A stretch of 24,721 bases of DNA from JAAYJM01 sp964498585 (GCA_964498585.1 CAZCHH010000052.1:1-24721); one strand, 5' to 3'; shown: positions 16,530-24,371, counted from the first letter of the stretch. The notes: generated by a model not told the origin, from the letters alone. Made by a program: numbers and translations.

Positions 16530-17024
16530 ATGGCTATAGAATACACAAACATAGATGAAGTTTTATTTAAACTTTCTCATTTTGACCCAAGTTACAAAGA
16601 TAGCAAGAATTGTAATTTATTAGATTACATTATATTGAACACTCTTTTTAATAAATACAATGAATATATAGACGTACACTATTTAAGGAAAGATATATTT
16701 GAAAATTTCAAAATAGAATATGATGAAATTGAGATAAATGAATCTTTAAAAAAATTAAAAAATAATGGGGATATTTTTAAAAATGGAACGAATAAAAAAC
16801 ATAGTAAATTAGAAGTAGCAATCTCTGAAACAAAATATAAAGAAATTCATAATAAAGTTGAAGAAATGAATAGACTTGAATTAGCTGTTTTCGATAAATG
16901 GATTTCAGATTTAAAGATTACATATATTAATGACATAAAAATAATTGAAGAAAAATGCGATTACCTTGATGACGAGATTAAGGAGGAATACGATTTTTCT
17001 AATGCAAAATATGGTTCTTCCTAA
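16530..17024 (+). CDS. Unknown 164-residue protein, possibly a winged-helix protein
   Basis: I do not recognise this protein. Residues 25-85 (LLDYIILNTLFNKYNEY, then RKDIFENFKIEYDEIEINES, then LKKLKNNGDIFKNG) read like a winged-helix fold: helices followed by a short hairpin. The rest (95-150) is highly charged and helical, possibly coiled coil, and there is no signal peptide or membrane segment. AGAG about 9 nt before the ATG is a weak ribosome site. Codon use is extremely AT-rich even for this window, which suggests transfer. The gene converges on the methyltransferase-nuclease gene (117-bp gap), so it may be an accessory or controlling gene of that system; this is inference. It might also be the N-terminal remnant of a longer protein. 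Confidence 0.6.
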   Translation: MAIEYTNIDEVLFKLSHFDPSYKDSKNCNLLDYIILNTLFNKYNEYIDVHYLRKDIFENFKIEYDEIEINESLKKLKNNGDIFKNGTNKKHSKLEVAISETKYKEIHNKVEEMNRLELAVFDKWISDLKITYINDIKIIEEKCDYLDDEIKEEYDFSNAKYGSS

Positions 17025-17141
17025 TTTTGGATAGTTGACAAGCAATTTGTTTTATTTTTTATTCTTTGGATATTAATTTTAGTATATTTTTTTGAGTTGT
17101 TAGAAATTTTTCTAAATCTTGCGCAACTTGTATAGTCTAAT

Positions 17142-18719
17142 TTATGCAAACCCTCTTTGAATCCTTTGCTCTAATTCCTCTTTTTCATCATTAATCATTA
17201 GCTCTCCATTAATCTTTATTTTAACTACTTCAATAGTTTCCAGTCCTTCATTATCAACTGCTTTAACTGCAATTGCGTAATTCCCTGCTTTAAATGTATG
17301 AACTTGTTCACCTGCTAAATCTCTCATTATGCTTGGTGAAAATTTATTGCTTTCTTCATCGTAATTAAAATCCCAAGAATAAAACGCAAGATTTTCGCCA
17401 TTACTTGCGGTAAATTTGATTCTCTTATTACCTTTTTTATCAAATCCTATATCTTCAATATTAATTTTTATTGGAGGTTTTACTGATATTGGTATAATGC
17501 TATCAACTGTTATTAATTCAATAATAGTATTTTCTTCGTTTTTAAGTCTTGCCGCTTCGTTATAAGCACCTTTGCTAAAGCTAAATGCAATAATAACGCC
17601 AACAGAAGTGTTTTGGTTTTTTCTCTTTTCAAAAATAGTATTATCATATCTTTCACAAGCAGATTTGAAATTATCAACAACATTTCTTCCAACATTTTCA
17701 CTTCTTTTCACTTGAATTAAAATGCCATCTTTTTTTCTTCCATCAATTCCTAAATCACCTTTCTGCTTAATGTTTGCAGTACCGCCAATTTTTTCAATAA
17801 TCCATTTTTCAAATTCAAAGGCATCTTTATTTTTTAAAGTATCATAGTCGTATTTATGAAGTCGGACAGTGAAGGGAGCCGAATAAAGTCCTTGCTGCTT
17901 ATTCAGCCGCATTTCAGTAACTTTAATTGTATGAACAGACTGGTCAATACCAATCCATCTCCTGTTTAATTTGTCTGCAACAGCAAGCGTAGTACCACCA
18001 CCAACGAAAGGGTCAAGGACAACATCACCTTCGTTTGATGAAGCAAGAATAATTCTTTCTAGCAGTTTTTCTGGTTTTTGTGTTGGGTAACCGATACGTT
18101 CTTTAGCTGTAGAACCAATATAAGGAATTTGCCAAACATCGTTGCATTTTAAACCTTTTTTTTCGTCATCAAGAAATACTTTATACCTAACTCCTTTTAC
18201 AGTGTGCCAACGCCAACGCTTGCCTGTTTCTTCATCTATATAATTATAATCTTTTTTAATCCAATCACCATAAGGTTCGTAAGGAATGTTAAAAGTATAA
18301 TCATCGGTTTTTGAATAAAACCAAATAGTATCGTGCATTTTTTGAAATTGTTTGTCTCCGGCTGTCCATCTTCTATAATGCCAAATAATTTCATTCCTAA
18401 AATTGTACATTTTAAATACTTTATCCAAAACAGCAACTTTAATATACGCTGCTGCGTGCCAGTCGCAATGCAAATAAATACTTCCAGTTGGTTTTAAAAT
18501 ACGGTGCATTTCGTGGACTCGTTCTTTTAACCAAGAAAGAAAATTATGTATTCCACCGACCCATCTATCTTCAAAAGAACGGATTTCACCCTTATCGCCC
18601 CAAATTACTTCATAAGTTCTATTAGAGAAAAATGGAGGGTCAAGATATATTAAATCTACTGAATTTTTTTCCATTTCTCGCATTATTTCGAGATTATCAC
18701 CGAGTATTAGTTGGTTCAT
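17142..18719 (-). CDS. DNA methyltransferase-Mrr nuclease-PKD fusion
   Basis: This 525-residue protein combines three parts. Residues 1-285 are an N6-adenine/N4-cytosine methyltransferase with catalytic motif DPPF at 27-30 before the AdoMet-binding motif DPFVGGGTT at 236-244, the beta-class order; 100-225, with HYRRW, is probably target recognition. Residues 296-410 form an Mrr-like PD-(D/E)xK nuclease: FEFEKWI, GDLGIDG with Asp326, then IQVKRS with Gln336 and Lys338. Residues about 430-505 resemble a PKD/Ig-like domain (FYSWDFNYDEES, then YAIAVKAVDNEGLE). It looks like a complete restriction-modification enzyme in one chain. Orphan methylation with a structural nuclease is the alternative. 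The target sequence cannot be read from this. The gene stands alone between repeats and converges with an unknown small gene. Confidence 0.88.
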   Translation of the reverse strand: MNQLILGDNLEIMREMEKNSVDLIYLDPPFFSNRTYEVIWGDKGEIRSFEDRWVGGIHNFLSWLKERVHEMHRILKPTGSIYLHCDWHAAAYIKVAVLDKVFKMYNFRNEIIWHYRRWTAGDKQFQKMHDTIWFYSKTDDYTFNIPYEPYGDWIKKDYNYIDEETGKRWRWHTVKGVRYKVFLDDEKKGLKCNDVWQIPYIGSTAKERIGYPTQKPEKLLERIILASSNEGDVVLDPFVGGGTTLAVADKLNRRWIGIDQSVHTIKVTEMRLNKQQGLYSAPFTVRLHKYDYDTLKNKDAFEFEKWIIEKIGGTANIKQKGDLGIDGRKKDGILIQVKRSENVGRNVVDNFKSACERYDNTIFEKRKNQNTSVGVIIAFSFSKGAYNEAARLKNEENTIIELITVDSIIPISVKPPIKINIEDIGFDKKGNKRIKFTASNGENLAFYSWDFNYDEESNKFSPSIMRDLAGEQVHTFKAGNYAIAVKAVDNEGLETIEVVKIKINGELMINDEKEELEQRIQRGFA

Positions 18720-19172
18720 TTTTCAATTAATTTATTAATCACTATTCAAATATAAAGAAAAGTTTTTAATTGGAAAAAGTAATTCTATTTGGATAAAAAA
18801 TATATACTAATTTGTTTTATTCCGATTTTAATTTCATTTCGAAATCCCTGATAAAGCAAATGATTTATTATAATGGAGATGACATCACTAAATGTGTCAT
18901 TCTGACGGATGTCAGAATCCATCTTATTATTGTCAAACGCTATTCAATTTTATCTATTTCACTGAAGAATTTGGGCTTGCCAAATGTATCGTGAGCAAGC
19001 TCCCTTGCTTTTTTAAGATAGATTCTGGCATACGCCAGAATGACAAAAAAAGATGTCATTGGTAAATAAAACTATAAATCTCACAAGTCATTGCTACCAC
19101 AGAGTTTGAGATTCCTCACTCCGCTTAGAATGACACAAGTAAGCAAGTTATTTAAAGAATTTACATTAGCTA
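18720..19172. repeat. Gene-free spacer with complete 150-bp palindromic repeat (18896-19044)
   Basis: The element at 18896-19044 has the same ends as the copy at 6167-6316 (GTCATTCTGACGGATGTCAG...). Its right arm carries TGGCATACGCCA where the left has TGACGGATGTCA, so each half-arm stays self-complementary. A second module at 19077-19135 (AATCTCACAAGTCATTGCTA, then GAGTTTGAGATTCCTCACTC) recurs next to the truncated copy at 3000-3080. The short frame at 18812-18994 is repeat sequence, not a gene. At 18800-18808 there is a lone ATATATACT half-site. Confidence 0.85.
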
Positions 19173-20369
19173 TTAGCACCCTCCTACAACTCTTTTCTGC
19201 TTCTTTTGAACTACTCCAGCTGGTTTGTTATCTTTAATTAGTTTGGGGAGCATTTGGCTTGCTCTGAAACGGAAACGATAAGTATCCTTTTCTGAAGGTT
19301 TGTCTGATGTGAACTCAGCAACAGGTGCAAAGTTTAGAATAGTATTCTCAAATTCTTCAAATCCACCTTTCAGCACTCTAATATTCTTAAAACCTAATTC
19401 ACTAGCTATAAATCCAACTCTTTTTGCCTCTTTATCATCTTTTGCAATCAGTATATTTTTCTTATGGCGTAAATATAGAATACGGCTCGGCTCTTTCTCG
19501 AAAAGATTATCTATAGTGAAAGAAATTGATTTTGGCAACGCTAATTTTTCATAATCGGCTGAAGCACGAAAATCAATGATTTGTATTCTTTTATCTTCAC
19601 TCATCAAGCGGCAGGCAAGCTCATCAGCAGAAATATAATTTAATTCGTAATTTTGAATTACCTCTTGATTTTTACTCATTTCAATTAAAGATTCTTTTTT
19701 ATCGGGAAAGAAAAATGCAGAAATAGCAAGTGCAAAACCAATTACTGCTAAACTGATATAATAAGGTGTGAAGCGGACAGCCGGCTTTCTAACACCGTTT
19801 ACTTTATTTTCAATCATCGATACGATAAAATATGCAAATAGAGCAAGTAAAACAAAAAGGAATGCAAACAAGCCCTGGGAAATACCAAGCATACCAAATA
19901 GCTGCGGATTTCCCAAATTTTGAGCAAGGTATAATTCTTCCCAAAGAGGATAGGTTTCTGCAAAAATCAGCACACCAATAAAAGAACCAATTATAAAAAT
20001 AATTGCATCAATTTTACCGATAGCAGCGGCACATACGCTTGTTCCCGGACAAAAACCACCAATAACAAAGCCAAGTCCCATAATCAAGCCACCGACAATA
20101 GCTGAAGTCAGAAAAGTAGGATTTATATAAATCAAATTAATATCCAGTAAGCCAAAATGCGACAGAGCCATAACGCCTACCATAGCAGTTACGCCGGCAG
20201 TGAAAAATACGCGCAGCACTGTGAAATCATAGCCATAGAACAGCCCTACCAACTTTTTCGATGTAGAAAAGCCCGCCTGCTCTAAAATGATACCGAAGAA
20301 AATACCGATAATCAGAGCCACTATTAAATTTAAATCATTTCCAATAATATCTGGTACTAATGGTCCCAT
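19173..20369 (-). CDS. YeeE/YedE sulfur transporter with degenerate rhodanese domain
   Basis: The 398-residue membrane protein has about six hydrophobic segments (13-30, 50-70, 85-107, 119-137, 163-183, 203-221), the family signature EQAGFSTSKKLVG (30-42) and the cysteines of GGFCPGTSVC (107 and 113). YeeE/YedE proteins carry thiosulfate or related sulfur species. Residues 245-345 form a rhodanese-like domain (IQIIDFRASADYEKLALPKS, then GFKNIRVLKGGFEEF), but the position of the catalytic Cys reads ILIAKDD, so sulfurtransferase activity by the usual mechanism is unlikely. The chain ends Val-Val-Gly-Gly-Cys. A clear AAGGAG lies upstream of the start. The partner half-transporter ends 14 nt upstream. 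Confidence 0.88.
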   Translation of the reverse strand: MGPLVPDIIGNDLNLIVALIIGIFFGIILEQAGFSTSKKLVGLFYGYDFTVLRVFFTAGVTAMVGVMALSHFGLLDINLIYINPTFLTSAIVGGLIMGLGFVIGGFCPGTSVCAAAIGKIDAIIFIIGSFIGVLIFAETYPLWEELYLAQNLGNPQLFGMLGISQGLFAFLFVLLALFAYFIVSMIENKVNGVRKPAVRFTPYYISLAVIGFALAISAFFFPDKKESLIEMSKNQEVIQNYELNYISADELACRLMSEDKRIQIIDFRASADYEKLALPKSISFTIDNLFEKEPSRILYLRHKKNILIAKDDKEAKRVGFIASELGFKNIRVLKGGFEEFENTILNFAPVAEFTSDKPSEKDTYRFRFRASQMLPKLIKDNKPAGVVQKKQKRVVGGC

Positions 20370-20383
20370 TTTTTTCTCCTTAA

Positions 20384-20899
20384 TTATAACCAGAATTTTC
20401 TAAAAAAGTAAGCAAAGCCGTAAGCACCGCCAAAAATCGCAAACATAGTGATAATGCCGCCGGCAGACATTACTGCCATTCCGCTGAGAGCAGAACCACT
20501 GGTGCATCCTCTACCTAATTGAGAGCCAATTCCCCAAAGAATACCTCCAATTATAGCGGCTGCAATTCGAGTTTTCGAGCTAATCCTTGGTCCCTTTTCT
20601 AATTTCCATGTCAATCGGTTTGAAACTACTCCTGAAATGAAAGCTCCGATTAGCACTCCAATTACTTCAAAGACGAGCCAGTTCATTAGCGGACTGCCCT
20701 GATGTTCGCCAGAGTATTCTGAATAAAATTTTGAATTTTCTACGTGTGTTGGAGCAACAGCTTCAACTGTCGCAACAGCAGCACTTTTGAATGCACCGCT
20801 AGCGCCAAGCCCACGCCCTGTTATATAAATTGTTGCAAGCAAAAGCAAACCCAGCAGCACTCCTGCTAAGTACGGATTCATATATTTTGTTGTTTCCAT
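20384..20899 (-). CDS. YeeE/YedE family transporter, short partner subunit
   Basis: This 171-residue protein has about four membrane segments (9-28, 74-92, 110-128, 140-165) and the family motif GSQLGRGCTSGSALSGM with Cys132, matching the other conserved Cys-containing half of YeeE-type transporters. Two half-size genes in tandem are a common form in bacteria, and here the larger partner follows after 14 nt. The pair probably makes one channel for thiosulfate or a related sulfur anion across the inner membrane. The mobile element copy B and a 7-bp repeat array lie directly upstream, between it and the cytochrome genes, so the promoter region has been rebuilt or this pair is now transcribed separately. 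Confidence 0.88.
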   Translation of the reverse strand: METTKYMNPYLAGVLLGLLLLATIYITGRGLGASGAFKSAAVATVEAVAPTHVENSKFYSEYSGEHQGSPLMNWLVFEVIGVLIGAFISGVVSNRLTWKLEKGPRISSKTRIAAAIIGGILWGIGSQLGRGCTSGSALSGMAVMSAGGIITMFAIFGGAYGFAYFFRKFWL

Positions 20900-20908
20900 A
20901 GCATTTAT

Positions 20909-20943
20909 TTAATTGTTAATTGTTAATTATTAATTGTTATTAA
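20909..20943. repeat. Heptanucleotide array 1 (five units)
   Basis: Units are TTAATTG, TTAATTG, TTAATTA, TTAATTG, TTATTAA. The array starts 9 bp before the YeeE short-subunit start (reading minus strand). The last unit is at the same time the target-site duplication of element copy B. Confidence 0.8.
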
Positions 20944-21234
20944 TTCAACTTTCCTAGTAGATAAAATTAAGTAAATATATAATAGTAGTGCATTACAAAT
21001 GAGATAATATGTTTTATCCTTTGAAAATACTAAATTTATTTATACAACCTTTTAACACCTCCCCTGCCCCTCCTTATTAGGAGGGGAATAAGAACAGTTC
21101 TATGTTTTAGCGTTCACCTCCTAATAAGGAGGGGCAGGGGAGGTGTATCTTTGCTTTTTTAAACACTTAAATACTTTTTTATTTTTTTCTTATATTACAT
21201 ACACTTACAACAACTAGGAAAGTTGAGTTATTAA
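20937..21234. mobile_element. MITE-like element, copy B, with target-site duplication
   Basis: The core at 20944-21227 (284 bp) is flanked by TTATTAA on both sides (20937-20943 and 21228-21234). Its ends match copy A (TTCAACTTTCCTAGT and CTAGGAAAGTTGAG), with the left terminal base changed. The reverse complement aligns with copy A over the whole length, including the internal G/C-rich inverted repeat at 21056-21145 and the 20-plus bases between its arms. Arm hairpins read CCTTATTAGG and CCTAATAAGG, where copy A has CCTTGTTAGG and CCTAACAAGG, so both arms changed together. It sits inside a small gene and separates the cytochrome genes from the YeeE genes. Confidence 0.87.
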
Positions 21235-21331
21235 TATAACTAACAAGTATAGGTGAATCATTAGGAATATCAATATCATTATTAATTATTATTTGCCCAT
21301 CTTTAAATTTTGTTTGAATTGTCTGAACCAT
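21179..21331 (-). pseudogene. Small antitoxin-like gene interrupted by element copy B
   Basis: The frame starts at ATG 21331, chosen because AGAGAGG lies about 8 nt upstream; an earlier ATG at 21382 is inside a repeat array. It reads MVQTIQTKFKDGQIIINNDI and then PNDSPILVSYIN, a beta-strand pattern like the short AF2212-type antitoxins (PF01954 kind); this likeness is from memory and weak. At 21228 it enters element B, which supplies the last 15 or so residues. Removing the element and one duplication gives a stop after INNN, about 36 residues, so the gene may already have been a remnant. No toxin gene is adjacent. Confidence 0.4.
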
Positions 21332-21373
21332 TTTGTTTACCTCTCTTTCTTTTTTTATTATGAAATCTTTATC

Positions 21374-21422
21374 ATTAATCATTAATCATTAATAATTAAT
21401 AATTAATAATTAATAATTAATC
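21374..21422. repeat. Heptanucleotide array 2 (seven units)
   Basis: There are seven perfect 7-bp units: ATTAATC twice, ATTAATA four times and ATTAATC once. It touches the stop codon of the cytochrome b gene (21424-21426) and ends about 40 bp before the small antitoxin-like gene on the minus strand. Confidence 0.85.
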
Positions 21423-21423
21423 A

Positions 21424-22035
21424 CTATTCTTCGATTTCTTCTTCGCCGGTAAGCATTGCTTTCAGGTTTGAAGAAGGAGTTTCGCCTGTAGTAATTAAAT
21501 ACAAATGTGCAATAATAAATGCTAAGAGTAAAAAGGCACCTATTGTATGAAGAATAGCAATCGTTTCCAAAGATTCAATTTTAAGTGCCTGCACTCCGTA
21601 TTTTGTAGGATAGCGATAAAACATATAGAGCAGCCCTGTTGTTACGACCACTGGAATAACAAGGATTTTTAGTCCAAAATATGTCAATTTCTGCAAAGGA
21701 TTAAGTTTGCTCAAAACTGTTTTCTTAGTTGGATGCGGAGCATTTTTGAAAATACCGAATAAATAGTAGTTCAGTTGTGCTTTTATGTTTGTGAAAGTCG
21801 GAATATACTGCTTCCACTCGCCAGTAACGAAATGCCAGAAAATTGCAAAAAGTATTAGTATAATAAGCATATAAGCAGCAATGTTATGGTACGCAACTGC
21901 ATTTTCAAATCCGAAAAAGGTATAAGAGCCGTGGATTTCAAAACCGGAAAAAGCAAGGAAGAAAATTAACAGAGCTTGCAACCAGTGCCAAAACCGCTCA
22001 AAAGGTTTGTAAATTTCAACAAGTTTCTTAGCCAT
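21424..22035 (-). CDS. Cytochrome b561-like membrane subunit
   Basis: The 203-residue protein has about four membrane helices (15-35, 50-70, 118-138, 156-180) with histidines suited to bind haem b: His17 (ERFWHWLQ), His50, His68 (FWHFVTGEW), His163 and His177. The opening KPFERFWHWLQALLIFFLAFSGF is typical of the cytochrome b561/Ni-Fe hydrogenase b-subunit group. It would oxidise membrane quinol and pass electrons to the multihaem cytochrome. Its start overlaps the end of that gene by 8 nt, so they are translationally coupled. The acidic C-terminus (GEEEIEE) faces an unassigned side. Confidence 0.88.
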   Translation of the reverse strand: MAKKLVEIYKPFERFWHWLQALLIFFLAFSGFEIHGSYTFFGFENAVAYHNIAAYMLIILILFAIFWHFVTGEWKQYIPTFTNIKAQLNYYLFGIFKNAPHPTKKTVLSKLNPLQKLTYFGLKILVIPVVVTTGLLYMFYRYPTKYGVQALKIESLETIAILHTIGAFLLLAFIIAHLYLITTGETPSSNLKAMLTGEEEIEE

Positions 22036-23605
22036 TTTTCACCTTATTGTTTTTTCTTGAATTAATTAGTCTTAAAGTGCCGTGAGAAGCAACCCCAAGG
22101 AAAGTAAGTAAAAGTAGCCATGAGCCAGCTATATCAACAAATTTGCTGTAATCTCTTCCGGGCATATAAAAATCGCTTAAACCGGCAAGGCGTGAATCAG
22201 TGCGGGTATGACATTCATTGCACTGAACTACATTTTCTTTCGATGATACCATGTGGTTTACAAGCCAGAACATTTTCGTTTCTATAAAATCAATTTGACC
22301 GCTGAAAGGAAGCCCGACGTCTTTCATACCAATTTCAGATGCTGTTTGCCAGTTGAAATCCTTCCAAAAGGCGCCTTCACCTTCCTTTTCTGCATAAAGT
22401 TTCGGTTGAATCAATATTTTAGTTACAGGGTCGAAGGGCTGCTTTGCAATGTGAATTTTCACTGGAACAATTTTAGATTCCCTGTCTTTGTAAGAACCGT
22501 TTAACTGGTTTAAAACTAATTGCTTCGAAGCATCTTCAATAGTATCACCAAGTAAATAATGATTAGCAGTGCCATTAAACCAAACATAAGCTGGCTTTAA
22601 ATTTTTTCCCCATACGAAACTACCTTTGATTGATAAATAAGTATGATTTCCCAAACTGTCTTCTTCGTGATATGGCTTACCGTCTTTTAATCTTCCGGCG
22701 GTTGACCAGTCCCAATAAAGTTTAGTGGAATTTTCTTTAGCATAAGTGGAGATATGACAAGCTTCGCAGGATACCTTCAAAGTATGGCTGTTAATCAAAT
22801 CTTTTTCGTGTGGCGCGTTGGTATGGCACTGGTCGCAGGTATTCCTGTTTGTGCAAGTTGATGCAAAAGAGTAAAGTTTACCTGAAATTTTATGATTTTC
22901 TGTTAAATGGCAGTCAATACACTGTAAATTCATACCCTCGCTTGCCATGTGAATATCAATTTCTTTGCTTGGCTCATTCATTGCAGATTCGAGGTGTCCA
23001 TGCTTAACGTTATTTCCGCCACCGCCGTAAAAGTGGCATACTCCGCAATTGCTTCTCTTTGGTTTTCCCACGCTTTGTGCGATTAGATTCAAATCTAAAT
23101 TTTCAACGGGGGCGCCGGCTTTCCCTGCTGCTTTTGCATAAGTTTCTGAATTATCGTGGCAGACAAGGCAATCAATATTTGTTGAGTCTGTGTACATTTT
23201 TCCTTCATCATCGAAACCAAGCCCAATGTGGCATTTAGCACAGCTTTGCTCATTTCCTTGCGAGCCGATACAAAAATTATTAATTGCATTTTTTTTGCCG
23301 ATATAAACAATACCTCTGCCCTGAATATATTCTTCGCGTTCCCAGCTCCAGTGGTTTGACTGCATTACCTCACCGGCAGTGAGATTATGGCAGCTTTCAC
23401 ACGCTTTGGTTACCTCACGGGCATTTTCAAATTTTGCCTGCAATATTTCAAATCTTTTATGGTCAACTTTTGGCTTGTGCTTCTTGGAGTAATTATCTTT
23501 TAACTTCATCAAGGTAGTCGGCTCATAATCTAAAGAAGATAAGCTGCCCAAAATAATTGCAGTTATTACAGAAATTACAATTAGAAATGCTAAAAACTTC
23601 TTCAT
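22028..23605 (-). CDS. Octahaem cytochrome c, tetrathionate reductase family
   Basis: I choose ATG 23605 (525 residues), with AGGA 11 nt upstream, over a TTG 24 bases earlier. An N-terminal hydrophobic segment (about 2-22) acts as signal or anchor, and another lies at about 490-508. Eight CxxCH motifs begin at 69, 122, 146, 187, 229, 257, 280 and 462, matching the eight haems of the OTR family first described in Shewanella. The CHFYGGGGNNVKHG segment (Lys201) may hold the lysine ligand typical of the active haem; that is inference. OTR proteins reduce tetrathionate in vitro, and nitrite and hydroxylamine too, so the natural substrate is open. The neighbours (cytochrome b, then YeeE transporters) favour a sulfur oxyanion. 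The catalytic part is periplasmic. Confidence 0.92.
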   Translation of the reverse strand: MKKFLAFLIVISVITAIILGSLSSLDYEPTTLMKLKDNYSKKHKPKVDHKRFEILQAKFENAREVTKACESCHNLTAGEVMQSNHWSWEREEYIQGRGIVYIGKKNAINNFCIGSQGNEQSCAKCHIGLGFDDEGKMYTDSTNIDCLVCHDNSETYAKAAGKAGAPVENLDLNLIAQSVGKPKRSNCGVCHFYGGGGNNVKHGHLESAMNEPSKEIDIHMASEGMNLQCIDCHLTENHKISGKLYSFASTCTNRNTCDQCHTNAPHEKDLINSHTLKVSCEACHISTYAKENSTKLYWDWSTAGRLKDGKPYHEEDSLGNHTYLSIKGSFVWGKNLKPAYVWFNGTANHYLLGDTIEDASKQLVLNQLNGSYKDRESKIVPVKIHIAKQPFDPVTKILIQPKLYAEKEGEGAFWKDFNWQTASEIGMKDVGLPFSGQIDFIETKMFWLVNHMVSSKENVVQCNECHTRTDSRLAGLSDFYMPGRDYSKFVDIAGSWLLLLTFLGVASHGTLRLINSRKNNKVKNG

Positions 23606-23698
23606 TTTATTGACTTTCCTAAGTTTCAAATATTCCTCTTTAGCAATATAGTTAATATTTTTCTTTTTGAAAAATATTTTTGCTTAATTTTGAAATTA

Positions 23699-24334
23699 AT
23701 GAATTTTACTGAATTTATAAAAGCATTTTTTATGCAAACTGAAAATTATTTTGTCACTGAAAAGCGTTTGGAAAAATTAACAAAAGTATTGGAAAAACGT
23801 CAACTTGATTTTACCGTTGTTTTGGAAAATATCAACGACCCGCACAATCTTTCTGCTATACTGCGTTCCTGCGATGCTGTAGGTATTTTTGAAGTGTATT
23901 TGATTTATAAAAACAGGCGAGATATTCCGCATCTTGGCGAAAAAAGTTCTGCAAGTGCAAGGAAATGGGTGAAAAAGTTGCTTTTCAACAGCGTTGAAGA
24001 TTGCTATGCTGAACTTCGCAAGCAAGGAAAAAAAATTTTTACTACTCATCTTTCAAGTGAAGCAAAATCTATTTATGATGTTGATATGACGCAAAACATA
24101 GCAATAGTCTTTGGAAATGAGCATAGCGGAGTATCTGAAGAAGCTCTCGAAAAAGCTGACGGAAACATTTTAATACCACAAGTGGGTATGATTCAGAGTT
24201 TAAATATTTCTGTTGCCTGTGCTGTAACCGTTTATGAGGCATTTCGTCAAAGGAATGTTGCCGGACTTTATGATAAGCGCAATTTCGATGATATTGCTTT
24301 TGATAGTGTAATGAAAGAATGGACGAAAAGGTGA
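23699..24334 (+). CDS. SpoU/TrmH-family RNA 2'-O-methyltransferase
   Basis: The 211-residue protein carries the three SPOUT motifs: motif 1 ENINDPHNLSAILRSCDAVG, motif 2 IVFGNEHSGVS and motif 3 ILIPQVGMIQSLNISVACAV with the knot-forming helix behind it. The order of motifs and the length fit TrmH, the tRNA Gm18 methyltransferase, better than the longer RlmB type, but the exact target is not proven. The start is uncertain: ATG 23699 or ATG 23732. A TAATTTTG box at 23685-23692 lies so near 23699 that the second ATG may be the true start. It is divergent from the octahaem cytochrome gene (93-bp gap) and looks unrelated to it. Confidence 0.87.
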   Translation: MNFTEFIKAFFMQTENYFVTEKRLEKLTKVLEKRQLDFTVVLENINDPHNLSAILRSCDAVGIFEVYLIYKNRRDIPHLGEKSSASARKWVKKLLFNSVEDCYAELRKQGKKIFTTHLSSEAKSIYDVDMTQNIAIVFGNEHSGVSEEALEKADGNILIPQVGMIQSLNISVACAVTVYEAFRQRNVAGLYDKRNFDDIAFDSVMKEWTKR

Positions 24335-24337
24335 GAA

Positions 24338-24371
24338 GGTTTAGAAGATTAGATGGTTTAGAAGATTAGAT
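24338..24371. repeat. 17-bp tandem duplication
   Basis: GGTTTAGAAGATTAGAT occurs twice head to tail directly after the TrmH-like stop codon, followed by a further partial AGATTAGA. Confidence 0.7.

Noticed and set aside
21374..21422. Heptad array as origin iterons
   Set aside because: Units are only 7 bp and purely A/T, with no replication initiator gene or DnaA boxes seen nearby.
23606..23629. TTG start adding eight residues to the octahaem cytochrome
   Set aside because: ATG 23605 has a better placed AGGA site, and the hydrophobic N-terminus begins right after it.
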